A stretch of DNA of 64,000 bases. It comes from Ferrovibrio sp046297595. GTDB taxonomy: Bacteria > Pseudomonadota > Alphaproteobacteria > Ferrovibrionales > Ferrovibrionaceae. The stretch is from the NCBI RefSeq assembly GCF_046297595.1, contig NZ_JBKBHT010000004.1:310001-374000 (forward strand), read 5' to 3'. Under the pieces are notes generated by a model. It was given only the letters and a program-made list of their open reading frames with translations. It had not been told where the DNA came from and made no database searches. This document shows positions 51,724 through 60,283 of this stretch, piece after piece. The number at the start of each line of letters is the position of its first letter. Within the stretch, counting starts at the first letter, position 1. Position numbers and translations under genes: made by a program.

Positions 51724-53193
51724 TCAGAACTGGCGGCCGAGGCTGAGGCCGTAGCCGCGCCGGTCGGCGGCGAAGCTGCAGGTCTCGGGCGAACGCGGCA
51801 GGCCGTTGCTGCAATAGGCCAGGTTCACGCGGCCAAGCCGGCCGAATTCGGCCACGCTCAGGCCACGGCTGCGCGCGCTGGCCAATGCAGCGGGATCGGC
51901 GCCCGGCTCGTATTGCAGCGGCGCCTGCGGATTGGCCTGGAACAGGCGCGGCGCCGCCAGCGCGGCGATGGCCGGTTCCTTTGCCTTGCTGAAGCCGGCC
52001 TGCAGCAGGCTGTAGGCCACGGCGGCCGGGGCCGGCGCGCCGCCGCTGCCGCCGGCGGCGTAATAGGCCTGGCCGACGCGTTTGTTGATGCCCACCACGG
52101 CGGTCAGGTAGGCGGATTCCTCGCCGGGCATGCCCGGCGCGGCGCCGAACAGGATGCCGGTCTCGCGGCCGACCATGCGGCTGCCATAGGCCGGGCCCAT
52201 GCCGAAGGCGCAGGACACCGCCATGCCGTTGCTGTCGATCACCGCGATGCTGGCCGAACCGAAGCCATACATGTTGAGCGGGCCTTCGGCGCGATAGGCC
52301 TGGCCCAGCGCGGCGGCGAATTTCTCGGGCTTCATGCTGCCGCTGCCGATCAGGCCGGCCTCGTCATGCGACTGCTCGATCAGCCAGGCGGCGACGGCGC
52401 CGCCGGCGGCGTTGTTCGAGGCATAGAAGACGACATTGTTCTCGAACGGCACCTCGATCGGCTTGCCGATGGTGGCGGCATAGCCGCGCAGCTCTTCGGC
52501 CGTCAGGCCGCTGCCGGCGGCGCGGCTGTCGGCCAGCACCGCCTGGGCCAGATGGCCCTGATACAGGTCGCCCGGGCCGGCGGTGCGCAGCCGGCCCAGC
52601 GTGGCGGCCAGCGCGAACTGCACGCGGCGCTCGCCTTCCTGGGGAACCATGCCGGTGCGGGTGCCGAATAGCGGGGCCAGTGTGGGCCTGGCGGTCACCG
52701 GCGGGATGGTCTCCACCGCGGCCTGCACGAAGGCGCGGCTGGCCGGCTCGCCGAAGCGGGCCAGCTGTTCGGCCGGCGTCACCACCGCTTCCCAGCGCAG
52801 CTTGCCGAAGCGGCTCTGCAGCAGGCCGATGCCGCGCACCAGCGGCGGCACGGCCACATTGCCGCCATTCTTCGGCGCGACGATGGGAAACTCGATGGTT
52901 TCGGTACGTTTGGTCGGCCCGTCGCCCACCACGCAGACGCCGCCCGCGCCCAGGCCGCCGGCCGAGGGGTAGGTGACGGCATAGGCCAGTGCGGCGGCGG
53001 CGGCGGCATCGGCGGCCGATCCGCCGGCCGAAAGCACGTCGCGGGCCACCAGGGCGGCACGCGGCTCGTCGGCCGCGACGCCGCCGATGAAGCCCTTCAG
53101 GTAGTCGATCTGGCCGACCTGGACCTTGCTTTCGGAACCCGAGCAACCGGCGGCCAGAACCGCTACTATCGCGAGAAGGGTGCATTGACGCAT
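51724..53193 (-). CDS. Gamma-glutamyltransferase-like lipoprotein lacking the usual catalytic Thr
   Basis: This 489-residue protein is read from ATG 53193 with a lipobox ending VLAAGC (about residue 16). The fold resembles gamma-glutamyltransferase: DVLSAGGSAADAAAAAALAY near the N terminus and GGSGGAPAPAAVAYSLLQA near the C terminus. Active GGT is cut in front of a Thr in a T-(S/T)-H-x-S motif; the corresponding place here reads GSASIAVIDSNGMAVSC, with Ala and Ser in place of Thr and His. It is therefore probably a non-processed or differently acting relative. It is divergent from the M48 protease gene across about 95 bp. Confidence 0.78.
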   Translation of the reverse strand: MRQCTLLAIVAVLAAGCSGSESKVQVGQIDYLKGFIGGVAADEPRAALVARDVLSAGGSAADAAAAAALAYAVTYPSAGGLGAGGVCVVGDGPTKRTETIEFPIVAPKNGGNVAVPPLVRGIGLLQSRFGKLRWEAVVTPAEQLARFGEPASRAFVQAAVETIPPVTARPTLAPLFGTRTGMVPQEGERRVQFALAATLGRLRTAGPGDLYQGHLAQAVLADSRAAGSGLTAEELRGYAATIGKPIEVPFENNVVFYASNNAAGGAVAAWLIEQSHDEAGLIGSGSMKPEKFAAALGQAYRAEGPLNMYGFGSASIAVIDSNGMAVSCAFGMGPAYGSRMVGRETGILFGAAPGMPGEESAYLTAVVGINKRVGQAYYAAGGSGGAPAPAAVAYSLLQAGFSKAKEPAIAALAAPRLFQANPQAPLQYEPGADPAALASARSRGLSVAEFGRLGRVNLAYCSNGLPRSPETCSFAADRRGYGLSLGRQF

Positions 53194-53287
53194 GTGGGAT
53201 GGCCCCTTACCTAGGATGAACCGTCTTGCTTGGCCCGGAATTCCGGGGTTGGGACAATACTTCGCCATGGCCGTACGCTGGTCTTCC

Positions 53288-54664
53288 ATGCGCCGTTCTC
53301 TCCGCCGTTCATTCGCTGTCGGCTGTATGATGCTGACGGCCGCCGGGGCGGTTCTGCCGACCGCCGCCGAGGCCCAGCGTCGCGGCGCATCCCTTGTGCG
53401 CGACGCCGAGATCGAAAATACCATCCGCGCCTATGCCGCGCCACTCTTCGGGGCGGCCGGGCTGGCCAGCGAAGCCATCTCGGTCCATCTGGTCAACGAC
53501 CGCAGCCTGAATGCCTTCGTCGCCGGCGGCCAGCGCATCTTCGTCAATACCGGCCTGCTTATCCGGGCCGACCGCCCGGCCCAGGTGATCGGCGTTCTGG
53601 CGCACGAAATCGGCCATATCTCGGGCGGCCACCTGGCCCGCATGTCCGACGCTATCGACACGGCCTCCACCGCGATGATCCTGTCCATGCTGTTTGGCGC
53701 GGCGGCGGCCGTGGCCGGGTCGGGCGAGGCGGCCTCCGCGGCCATCCTTGGCGGCCAGCATGTGGCCGAGCGCAGCTTCCTGTCCTTCACCCGCAGCCAG
53801 GAATCCGCCGCCGACCAGGCCGGCGCGACCTATCTGGAACAGACCGGGCAATCCGCCTCGGGCCTGATCGAGTTCCTGCGCATCATCGGCGGCCAGGAGG
53901 CCCTGGTGCTGGAACGGCAGGACCCTTACGTGCGCTCGCATCCGCTCACGCCGGAACGCGTCGCTGCGCTGGAATCGCGCCAGCAGCGTTCGCCCTTCCG
54001 CAACGCCAAGGACAGCCCGGAGAATATCGAGCGTTTCAAACGCATGCAGGCCAAACTGGTCGGCTATCTGGAAGGACTGCCGGTCACCCTGCGCAAATAT
54101 CCCGAAAGCGACACCTCGCTGTACGGCCGTTACGCCCGCGCCTTCGCCTATTTCCGCGCGCTGGATTTCCAGCGCAGCCTGGCCGAGACTGACAGCCTGA
54201 TCCGCGACTATCCCAACGACCCGTTCTTCCATGAACTGAAGGCCGACATCCTGCTCAACATGGGCCGCGTCGCCGACTCGCTGCCGCCGGCGCAGGACGC
54301 CTATCGCCTGGCGCCGAACGAACCGCTGCTGGCCTTCGGTGTGGGCCAGCGCCTAGTGGCGTTGAACGACGATAGCCGGCTGGACGAAGCCATCGGCATC
54401 CTGCGGCAGGTGACCTTGCGCGAACCCGACAGCGGCGCCGCCTGGCAGCAGCTCGCCACCGCCTATGGCCGCAAGAACGACATCGGCATGGCCTCGCTGG
54501 CCTCGGCCGAGCGCTATCTGGTGATCGGCAGCGCCCGCGACGCCGAAGGCCAGGCCGAGCGCGCCTCGCGCCTGCTGAAGGAGGGCACGCCCGGCTGGCT
54601 GCGCGCGCAGGACATCATCGCCGCATCCAAGGACCTGCGCCGCCAGCAGCAGCAGCGCCGGTAA
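53288..54664 (+). CDS. Periplasmic M48 zinc metalloprotease with TPRs, BepA-like
   Basis: This 458-residue protein has a signal peptide (MRRSLRRSFAVGCMM, cleavage near AEA). The zinc-protease motif is HEIGHISGGH (about residues 105-114), with the third zinc ligand Glu in SQESAADQAGATYLE. The C-terminal half contains tetratricopeptide-like repeats (PNDPFFHELKADILLNMGRV, and PNEPLLAFGVGQRLVAL). BepA-type proteases maintain outer-membrane proteins such as the LPS transporter. ATG 53288 gives the best signal peptide; 53267 is an alternative. Confidence 0.9.
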   Translation: MRRSLRRSFAVGCMMLTAAGAVLPTAAEAQRRGASLVRDAEIENTIRAYAAPLFGAAGLASEAISVHLVNDRSLNAFVAGGQRIFVNTGLLIRADRPAQVIGVLAHEIGHISGGHLARMSDAIDTASTAMILSMLFGAAAAVAGSGEAASAAILGGQHVAERSFLSFTRSQESAADQAGATYLEQTGQSASGLIEFLRIIGGQEALVLERQDPYVRSHPLTPERVAALESRQQRSPFRNAKDSPENIERFKRMQAKLVGYLEGLPVTLRKYPESDTSLYGRYARAFAYFRALDFQRSLAETDSLIRDYPNDPFFHELKADILLNMGRVADSLPPAQDAYRLAPNEPLLAFGVGQRLVALNDDSRLDEAIGILRQVTLREPDSGAAWQQLATAYGRKNDIGMASLASAERYLVIGSARDAEGQAERASRLLKEGTPGWLRAQDIIAASKDLRRQQQQRR

Positions 54665-54746
54665 CCCTCTTTACTCACGCTCTTGTGCCTTGTCCCGTTG
54701 CCGGCTCCGCCGCATAGTCCGGCAGCTTCATCCAAAGGATTTTTCC

Positions 54747-55511
54747 ATGTCGCCGTTCCGTTTTTCCGCTGTTGCCTTCGCCCTGCTGCTGGCATTCCCG
54801 GCCTCAAAACAGGCGTTGGCCCAGATGCAGGCTCCGGCTTTCCCGGCCGAGCAGCGGGCCGCCGTGCGCGACGTGCTGGTCGACAATCCGGAAGTCCTGG
54901 AAGTGCTGGTACGCCACCCCGAAATCCTGCAGGAAGCCAGCCATGTGCTTGTGAAGAAGGAAGAGGCCCGCCGCCAGACGCTCACCTCCAATGCCAAGGC
55001 GCTGTTCGACGATGGCGTGTCCTTCGTCGCCGGCAATCCGAAGGGCGATGTCACGCTGGTCGAGTTCTTCGATTACCGCTGCGGCTATTGCAAGCAGGTG
55101 CAGCAGAGCGTGCTGACCCTGATCAAGGAAGACCCGAAGCTGCGCGTCGTGCTGAAGGAACTGCCGGTGCTGGGGCCCGACAGCGTGCTGGCCTCGCGCG
55201 CCGCCATCGCCGCGCTGGAACAGGACAAGGGCGGCAAGTACCTCGCTTTCCACAATGCCATGATGGGCTTCCGCGGCCAGCTCACCGAGGCGGAAGTGTT
55301 CCGCATCGCCGCCGCCAGCGGGCTGGATGTGACGAAGCTGAAGGCTGATATGGGCGCGCCGAAGGTGGAGCAGGTGATCCGCGCCAACCTCGCGCTGGCC
55401 GAAAAGCTGGGCATCAACGGCACGCCCGGCTTCGTGATCGGCCAGGAACTGATCCCCGGCGCGATTTCGCTGGAGTCCATGCGCAAGCTGGTCCAGGCCG
55501 CGCGGGGTTGA
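54747..55511 (+). CDS. DsbA-family thiol:disulfide oxidoreductase
   Basis: This 254-residue exported protein has a signal peptide ending ALAQ, an N-terminal helical region (LVDNPEVLEVLVRHPEILQE) typical of ScsC/Com1-like members that can oligomerise, and a thioredoxin domain with FFDYRCGYCKQ (C-x-x-C) and the cis-Pro loop NGTPGFVIG. It forms or isomerises disulfides in the periplasm. The start ATG at 54747 follows AAAGGATTTTTCC. It lies 82 bp after the M48 protease, so the two periplasmic quality-control genes may be co-transcribed. Confidence 0.9.
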   Translation: MSPFRFSAVAFALLLAFPASKQALAQMQAPAFPAEQRAAVRDVLVDNPEVLEVLVRHPEILQEASHVLVKKEEARRQTLTSNAKALFDDGVSFVAGNPKGDVTLVEFFDYRCGYCKQVQQSVLTLIKEDPKLRVVLKELPVLGPDSVLASRAAIAALEQDKGGKYLAFHNAMMGFRGQLTEAEVFRIAAASGLDVTKLKADMGAPKVEQVIRANLALAEKLGINGTPGFVIGQELIPGAISLESMRKLVQAARG

Positions 55512-55523
55512 GATTTCGGGGCT

Positions 55524-55628
55524 GACGAAAAATCGTGGATGCCCGGGCTAAACCCGGGCATGACGGTTATTTTTCGTCTCTGTTTTCGGCCCTTTTCGTC
55601 ATGGCCGGGCTTGACCCGGCCATCCACG
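55524..55628. repeat. Inverted pair of palindromic repeats with extended outer stem
   Basis: Element 55534-55565 (GCCCGGGC TAA ACCCGGGC core) and element 55597-55628 (GGCCGGGC TTG ACCCGGCC core) share the flanks CGTGGAT and ATGACG in inverted orientation, 31 bp apart. The first is extended by a further 10-bp perfect pair, GACGAAAAAT (55524-55533) with ATTTTTCGTC (55569-55578), giving a long hairpin with T-runs that could act as the dsbA-like gene's terminator. Confidence 0.8.
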
Positions 55629-55671
55629 ACTTATTACTTTCCGCCCGACAAAAGTTGATGAAGGAAACAGT

Positions 55672-56791
55672 ATGCGCGCCGAAATTCGGTCGATGGCCGA
55701 TGAAATCCAGCAGTCGCTCGGACTGCTGAGGAGGTCTCTTTGACTGGGATAACGCAGTCAAGAAACTCGAGGAACTGAACGCCCGCTCGGAAGATCCGAG
55801 CCTGTGGAACAAGCCTGCCGAGGCGCAGGCCCTGATGCGCGAACGCACCAAGCTGGAACGCGCGGTCTCCACCCAGCGCCGGCTGGAATCGGCCCTGCAG
55901 GACAGTATCGACCTGATCGAACTCGGCGAGGCCGAGGGTGATCAGGCCGTGGTCGACGAGGCCGAGGCCGTGATCATGGGCCTGTCGAAGGAAGTGGCCC
56001 AGGCGCGGCTGGAAAGCCTGCTGTCGGGCGAAGCCGACATGAACGACACCTTCCTGGAAGTGCATGCCGGCGCCGGCGGCACCGAAAGCCAGGACTGGGC
56101 CTCGATGCTGCTGCGCATGTATGTGCGCTGGGCCGAGAAGCACGGCTACAAGGTCGAGTTCCAGGAAGAGAGCGAAGGCGAGGAAGCCGGCATCAAGTCG
56201 GCCACCATCAAGGTGATCGGCCCGAATGCCTATGGCTGGCTGAAGAACGAAAGCGGCGTGCACCGGCTGGTGCGCATCTCGCCCTACGATTCCAACGCGC
56301 GTCGCCATACCAGCTTCTCCTCCGTGGGTGTCTATCCGGTGGTGGACGACACCATCGAGATCGAGGTGCTGGACAAGGACCTGCGCGTCGATACCTACCG
56401 TGCCTCGGGCGCCGGCGGCCAGCACGTCAACAAGACCGACTCCGCCGTGCGTATCACCCATATCCCGACCGGCATCGCTGTGGCCTGCCAGATCAACAAG
56501 AGCCAGCATCGCAACCGCGACGAGGCGATGAAGATGCTGAAGGCGCGGCTCTACGAGCGCGAGCTGCAGAAGCGCGAGGCCGAGCAGCAGGCGCTGAACG
56601 ACGCCAAGACCGATATCGGCTGGGGCCACCAGATCCGCTCGTATGTCCTGCATCCCTACCAGATGGTGAAGGACCTGCGCACCGAGCTGGAAACCAGCGA
56701 CACCCAGGGCGTGCTGGATGGCGACCTTGACGCCTTCATGGCCGCCCAGCTCGCGGCCAAGGTCGGCGGCGGCGACAAGGACGCGGCGTAA
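55672..56791 (+). CDS. prfB: Peptide chain release factor 2, with programmed +1 frameshift
   Basis: RF2 reads UGA and UAA stop codons. The first 23 codons start at ATG 55672 and end at CTT TGA (TGA at 55741-55743). The slippery site AGG AGG TCT CTT TGA C is the classic autoregulatory signal, and after the +1 shift the frame resumes with GAC TGG GAT (from 55742), giving 372 residues in all. The internal Shine-Dalgarno AGGAGG is at 55729-55734. The conserved GGQ is in RASGAGGQHVNKTDSAV, and the stop-recognition loop reads SPY in RISPYDSNARRHTSF. Automated calls that start at 55835 would miss the N terminus. Confidence 0.95.
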
Positions 56792-56811
56792 TTCCTTTCC
56801 GCTTCTATAAT

Positions 56812-56843
56812 CGTCATGGCCGGGCTTGACCCGGCCATCCACG
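56812..56843. repeat. Palindromic intergenic repeat
   Basis: A single 32-bp element has core GGCCGGGC TTG ACCCGGCC and flanks CGTCAT and ATCCACG. It is identical to the element at 55597-55628 and lies between prfB and the convergent LysR gene. It may help terminate either gene. Confidence 0.8.
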
Positions 56844-56886
56844 TCTTTGCATGGCCTGGCCCGCAGGCCGCGTTCGATGCTCGGGT

Positions 56887-57789
56887 TCAGCGCGCCGCCA
56901 GCCGCTGTTTCAGAAAATCGATGAACAGCCGCGTCTTCGGCGGCACATGGCGCATCGCTGGATAGACCGCGAAAATGCCGCCCTCGGGCATCGCGTAGCC
57001 GGGCAGCAGTTCGACCAGCTGGCCCTTCGCCAGATCCTCGCGCACCATGGTATCGGGGAAGACGGCAATGCCGCCGCCGCTGCGCACGAAGCTGCGCATC
57101 GCCGCGGTATTGTTGGTCTGCAGCGCTGTTGTCACCCGTGCGATCTGCGCGCGGCCGCGACCCTGGCGCGGCGTGAATTTCAGTGCCTGTGCCGCCGGCA
57201 GATAGGTCAGCGTCACCCAGCGATGGGCGGCGAGATCGCCCGGGTTCTGCGGCGTGCCATGGCGGCGCAGATAGTCGGGTGAGGCGACCGCCACCTGACG
57301 GAAGCCGCCCAGCCGCACGGCGCGCAGACGTGAATCGCGCAGCCAGCCGGCACGGATCGCCAGATCGAACCGCTCGCCGACCAGGTCGACGATCTGGTCG
57401 TTGACGATCAGGTAGACGGTCAGCGCCGGATGACGCTGCATGAAGCTGGCCAGCGCGGGTGCCAGCAGGGCGGTCGCGTTGTCGGCGCCGCTGGTGATGC
57501 GCAGGCGGCCGGCAACGGCATCGCGGCTGACCCGCAGCCGGCTCAGCGCCGCCTCGGTCTCGGCCAGGATGCGCTGGCAATCGGCATGGAAGGCCTGCCC
57601 CGCCTCGGTCGGCGTCACCTTGCGCGTGGTGCGGATCAGCAGGGTGGTGCCCAGCTCTGCCTCCAGCCGGGCGACATGCTGGCTCACCATCGCCTTGGTC
57701 AGGCCGAGCTGGCGCGCCGCCGCGGTGAAAGCGCCGGTTTCGACCACGGCGGCAAACACGGCCAGTCGGTTCAGGTTCACGTCGGTCAT
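56887..57789 (-). CDS. LysR family transcriptional regulator
   Basis: This 300-residue regulator has an N-terminal winged helix-turn-helix (residues 1-60: LNRLAVFAAVVETGAFTAAA, then LGLTKAMVSQHVARLEAEL) and a substrate-binding domain. It is divergent from an FrnE-like and an NmrA-type gene across 84 bp. GTCAATT occurs twice there (57801-57807 and 57819-57825), 18 bp apart, which could be operator half-sites. Control of those two genes is the likely role. Confidence 0.9.
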   Translation of the reverse strand: MTDVNLNRLAVFAAVVETGAFTAAARQLGLTKAMVSQHVARLEAELGTTLLIRTTRKVTPTEAGQAFHADCQRILAETEAALSRLRVSRDAVAGRLRITSGADNATALLAPALASFMQRHPALTVYLIVNDQIVDLVGERFDLAIRAGWLRDSRLRAVRLGGFRQVAVASPDYLRRHGTPQNPGDLAAHRWVTLTYLPAAQALKFTPRQGRGRAQIARVTTALQTNNTAAMRSFVRSGGGIAVFPDTMVREDLAKGQLVELLPGYAMPEGGIFAVYPAMRHVPPKTRLFIDFLKQRLAAR

Positions 57790-57873
57790 GCCGATAGATT
57801 GTCAATTAAAACTGAACAGTCAATTCCTGTTTGCCGGATTTATCCGGCGCGGGCCGCGCGTCATAGTCTCGCC

Positions 57874-58512
57874 ATGACCCAGTTCACCTATATGTTCGAC
57901 CCGCTCTGCGGCTGGTGTTACGGTGCCGGTGCCGGCCTGGACCGGCTGCGCGGCCTGCCGGGCGTGACGGTGCGCGTGGTGCCAACCGGCCTGTTCGCCT
58001 GGCAGCAGGCCATACAGCTGGAGCGCATGCGCGATCATATCCGCCAGGCCGATACGCGCATTGGCCATCTCACGGGCCGCATATTCTCGGCTGTCTATTT
58101 CGACCGTGTGGTGATGCAGCCCGGCGGGTTGGTCGATTCCGGTCCGGCCACGCTGGCATTGTCGATCCTGGAGCGTCGCCGCCCTGGTCACGGCATTGAT
58201 CTGCTGCGCGACATCCAGAAAGCCCGTTATGTCGATGGCCGCGATGTCGCCGATCCGGCCGTGCTGGCCGGGCTGGCCGAGGTTCATGGCTTGCCGATGG
58301 CGGATTTCGTCGCCGCCTTTGCCGATGCCGGGGAGTTGCATCATGCCCGGCAATGGGCGGCGCAGGGCCAGATGCTGGTGGATGCCACGGGTGCGCGCGG
58401 CGTGCCCACATTGTTGCTGCATGATGCGGCAGGCGGCCCGCCACGTCAGGTGCCATCGGATTTCCTCTATCGCGACCATGAACGGCTGAACCTGCTGGTG
58501 CAGGCGGCCTGA
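57874..58512 (+). CDS. DsbA-family protein, FrnE-like
   Basis: This 212-residue cytosolic protein has no signal peptide. It starts MTQFTYMFDPLCGWCYGAG with a C-x-x-C (Cys-Gly-Trp-Cys) directly at the N terminus and a cis-Pro region GVPTLLLHD near the C terminus, as in FrnE/2-hydroxychromene-2-carboxylate isomerase-related DsbA-fold proteins. It probably acts as a cytosolic thiol-disulfide enzyme in stress protection. It precedes the NmrA-like gene by 21 bp and is likely under the divergent LysR. Confidence 0.85.
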   Translation: MTQFTYMFDPLCGWCYGAGAGLDRLRGLPGVTVRVVPTGLFAWQQAIQLERMRDHIRQADTRIGHLTGRIFSAVYFDRVVMQPGGLVDSGPATLALSILERRRPGHGIDLLRDIQKARYVDGRDVADPAVLAGLAEVHGLPMADFVAAFADAGELHHARQWAAQGQMLVDATGARGVPTLLLHDAAGGPPRQVPSDFLYRDHERLNLLVQAA

Positions 58513-58533
58513 TCGAAAACCAGGGAGACAGTT

Positions 58534-59403
58534 ATGATCGTCATCACCGCGGCCACCGGCCAGTTGGGCAGCCTGATTCTTGCCGAGACCTTGCAGCGCG
58601 TGCCAGCCGCGCAGGTTGCCGTCTCGGTGCGGCACAAGGACAAAGCCGCCGCGCTGGCCGCCAGGGGCGTGACGGTCCGCGAGGCGGATTACGGCAAGCC
58701 GGAGACGCTGGCCGCTGCTTTTGCCGGCGCTGCCACGCTGATGCTGGTTTCCGGCGATGCCGACAACGCCACCCGTATCGCCCAGCATCGCAATGCCATC
58801 GCCGCTGCTAAGGCCGCCGGCGTGAAGCGCATCGTCTATACCAGCTATCTCGACAACGATCCGGCTTCGCCCTTCACCTTTGCGGCGATCCATGCCGATA
58901 CCGAACAGGCGCTGCGCGACAGCGGCCTGGCCTTCACCATCCTGCGCCCCAGCACCTATGCCGACCTGCTGGTGATGAATGCCCAAGGCGCGATTGCCAA
59001 CGGGGCCTATGCCACGGCGGCGCCGACCGGAAAGACCAGCTCGATCGCCCGCGCCGATATCGCCCGTGTGGCTGCTACCGTACTGACTGAGCCCGGCCAT
59101 GACGGCAAGGTCTACGAGCTGACCGGCCCGGAAGCGCTCGGTGCGCCGGATGTTGCCGCCATCGTGTCGAAGATCGCCGGCAAGCCGATCCCGGTGGTGC
59201 CGCTCACGCCGGAACAGCTTGCCGGCTTTTTCCGTGAGAAGCTCGGCATGCCGCCCTTTCTGGTCGAAGCGCTGGTCGGTGCCCAGGCCGCAGTGGAGCA
59301 GGGGCGCATGGCCAAGGTGACCGATACAGTGGAAAAGCTGACCGGGCAGAAACCGCTCGGCATCGAGCAAGTGTTGCGCGCGGCGTTGCAGGCGGCGGCA
59401 TAA
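58534..59403 (+). CDS. NmrA-like NAD(P)-binding SDR (QorB-type)
   Basis: This 289-residue atypical SDR begins MIVITAATGQLGSLILAETL, the G-x-x-G-x-x-G loop of the NmrA/QorB group. There is no Tyr-x-x-x-Lys in the standard place; RIVYTSYLDNDPASPFTF is typical of the family. QorB is an NADPH:quinone reductase in E. coli, while other members are redox sensors. The start ATG at 58534 follows AGGGAGACAGTT. It is probably co-transcribed with the FrnE-like gene. Confidence 0.85.
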   Translation: MIVITAATGQLGSLILAETLQRVPAAQVAVSVRHKDKAAALAARGVTVREADYGKPETLAAAFAGAATLMLVSGDADNATRIAQHRNAIAAAKAAGVKRIVYTSYLDNDPASPFTFAAIHADTEQALRDSGLAFTILRPSTYADLLVMNAQGAIANGAYATAAPTGKTSSIARADIARVAATVLTEPGHDGKVYELTGPEALGAPDVAAIVSKIAGKPIPVVPLTPEQLAGFFREKLGMPPFLVEALVGAQAAVEQGRMAKVTDTVEKLTGQKPLGIEQVLRAALQAAA

Positions 59404-59429
59404 ACCTGGCGTAAGGACCACGTTATTAT

Positions 59430-59538
59430 CGTCATGGCCGGCCCGGGAACACTCCTCCTTGGCCGGCCATCGACGCATTTTCCAGTCGCTGTTTAAAATA
59501 CCCATGGATGCCTGGATTAAGTCCGGGCATGACTATGG
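59430..59538. repeat. Diverged palindromic repeats
   Basis: Two degraded members of the repeat family are present. In one, CGTCATGGCCGG and CCGGCCATCGACG (59430-59475) enclose a larger, altered loop; in the other, GGATGCCTGG and CCGGGCATGA (59505-59532) flank ATTAAGT. They occupy the gap between the NmrA-like gene and the next hydrolase gene. Confidence 0.65.
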
Positions 59539-59541
59539 GGA

Positions 59542-60228
59542 ATGGATTCCACATCATCACCCGACCGCGTGATCCTGCTGCATGGCCTGGCGCGCACGCC
59601 GCGTTCGATGGCGAAGCTGGCGCAGGCATTGGTGCGCGACGGCTATGCCGTCGAAAATTGGGATTATCCCTCGCGGCATCACGATTATGCCGGCCTGCTG
59701 GCCCTGCTGCGGCCGCGCATCGCCGCGCTGGCCGGTGCGCAACGCACCCACTTCGCCAGAACGCATTTTGTTGGCCATTCGCTGGGCGGCCTGCTGCTGC
59801 GCAGTTTGTTGTCCGAGCCGCTGCCGTTTCCTGCCGGTCGCCTCGTGCTGCTGGGGGTGCCCAATCGCGGCGCGTTATCCGTGGCGCGGTTGCAGGCGCG
59901 GCGCGGCTTCAGCCGCCTGCCCGAGATGTTCGGCCGCCCGGCGCGCGAGCTGTATCGCGACGCGCCTTGGCTGGCAGACCTGCCCTGGCCGAAGCTGGAG
60001 ACCGGCGCGATTGCCGGCACGCGGCGTTTCCATCCGCTGATTCCCAGCGCCTGGATCAACCTGCTGCATCGTGCCACGGAGCAGGGCGACGGCACGGTGG
60101 AACTGGATTCCGCCCTGCCGCCGGCATTGACGCATACGCTGATGCTGCCGGTCGGGCATAGCTTTCTGCCCGACGATCCGCACGTGATCGCCGCCGTGCA
60201 AAGGTTCCTGAAAGAGGGACGTTTCTAG
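59542..60228 (+). CDS. Alpha/beta-fold hydrolase (triacylglycerol lipase-like)
   Basis: This 228-residue protein has the oxyanion region VILLHGLARTPRSM, the nucleophile elbow GHSLGGLLLR and a C-terminal catalytic His in LPVGHSFLPDD; the acid is probably the Asp in EQGDGTVELDS. It has no signal peptide. The layout resembles small bacterial lipases/esterases and PGAP1-like hydrolases. The substrate is unknown. It is convergent with the bactofilin gene. Confidence 0.82.
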   Translation: MDSTSSPDRVILLHGLARTPRSMAKLAQALVRDGYAVENWDYPSRHHDYAGLLALLRPRIAALAGAQRTHFARTHFVGHSLGGLLLRSLLSEPLPFPAGRLVLLGVPNRGALSVARLQARRGFSRLPEMFGRPARELYRDAPWLADLPWPKLETGAIAGTRRFHPLIPSAWINLLHRATEQGDGTVELDSALPPALTHTLMLPVGHSFLPDDPHVIAAVQRFLKEGRF

Positions 60229-60233
60229 GCCAT

Positions 60234-60262
60234 AAAAAAAGGCGGCCCGCAGGGGCCGCCTT
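60234..60262 (-). terminator. Rho-independent terminator of the bactofilin operon
   Basis: An 8-bp stem GGCGGCCC / GGGCCGCC with loop GCAG is preceded on the + strand by seven A, which give a T7 run for leftward transcripts. It is placed directly after the bactofilin stop codon. Confidence 0.85.
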
Positions 60263-60283
60263 CTGGACTGGATGAAGGTTCTC

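Noticed and set aside
55634..57805. A 723-codon minus-strand frame covering the LysR gene and prfB
   Set aside because: It is in a different frame from the LysR protein and antisense to prfB, and contains no recognisable domain.
50430..59538. CRISPR array or transposon ends
   Set aside because: The repeats are palindromic, irregularly spaced, separated by whole genes and have no spacers or transposase nearby.
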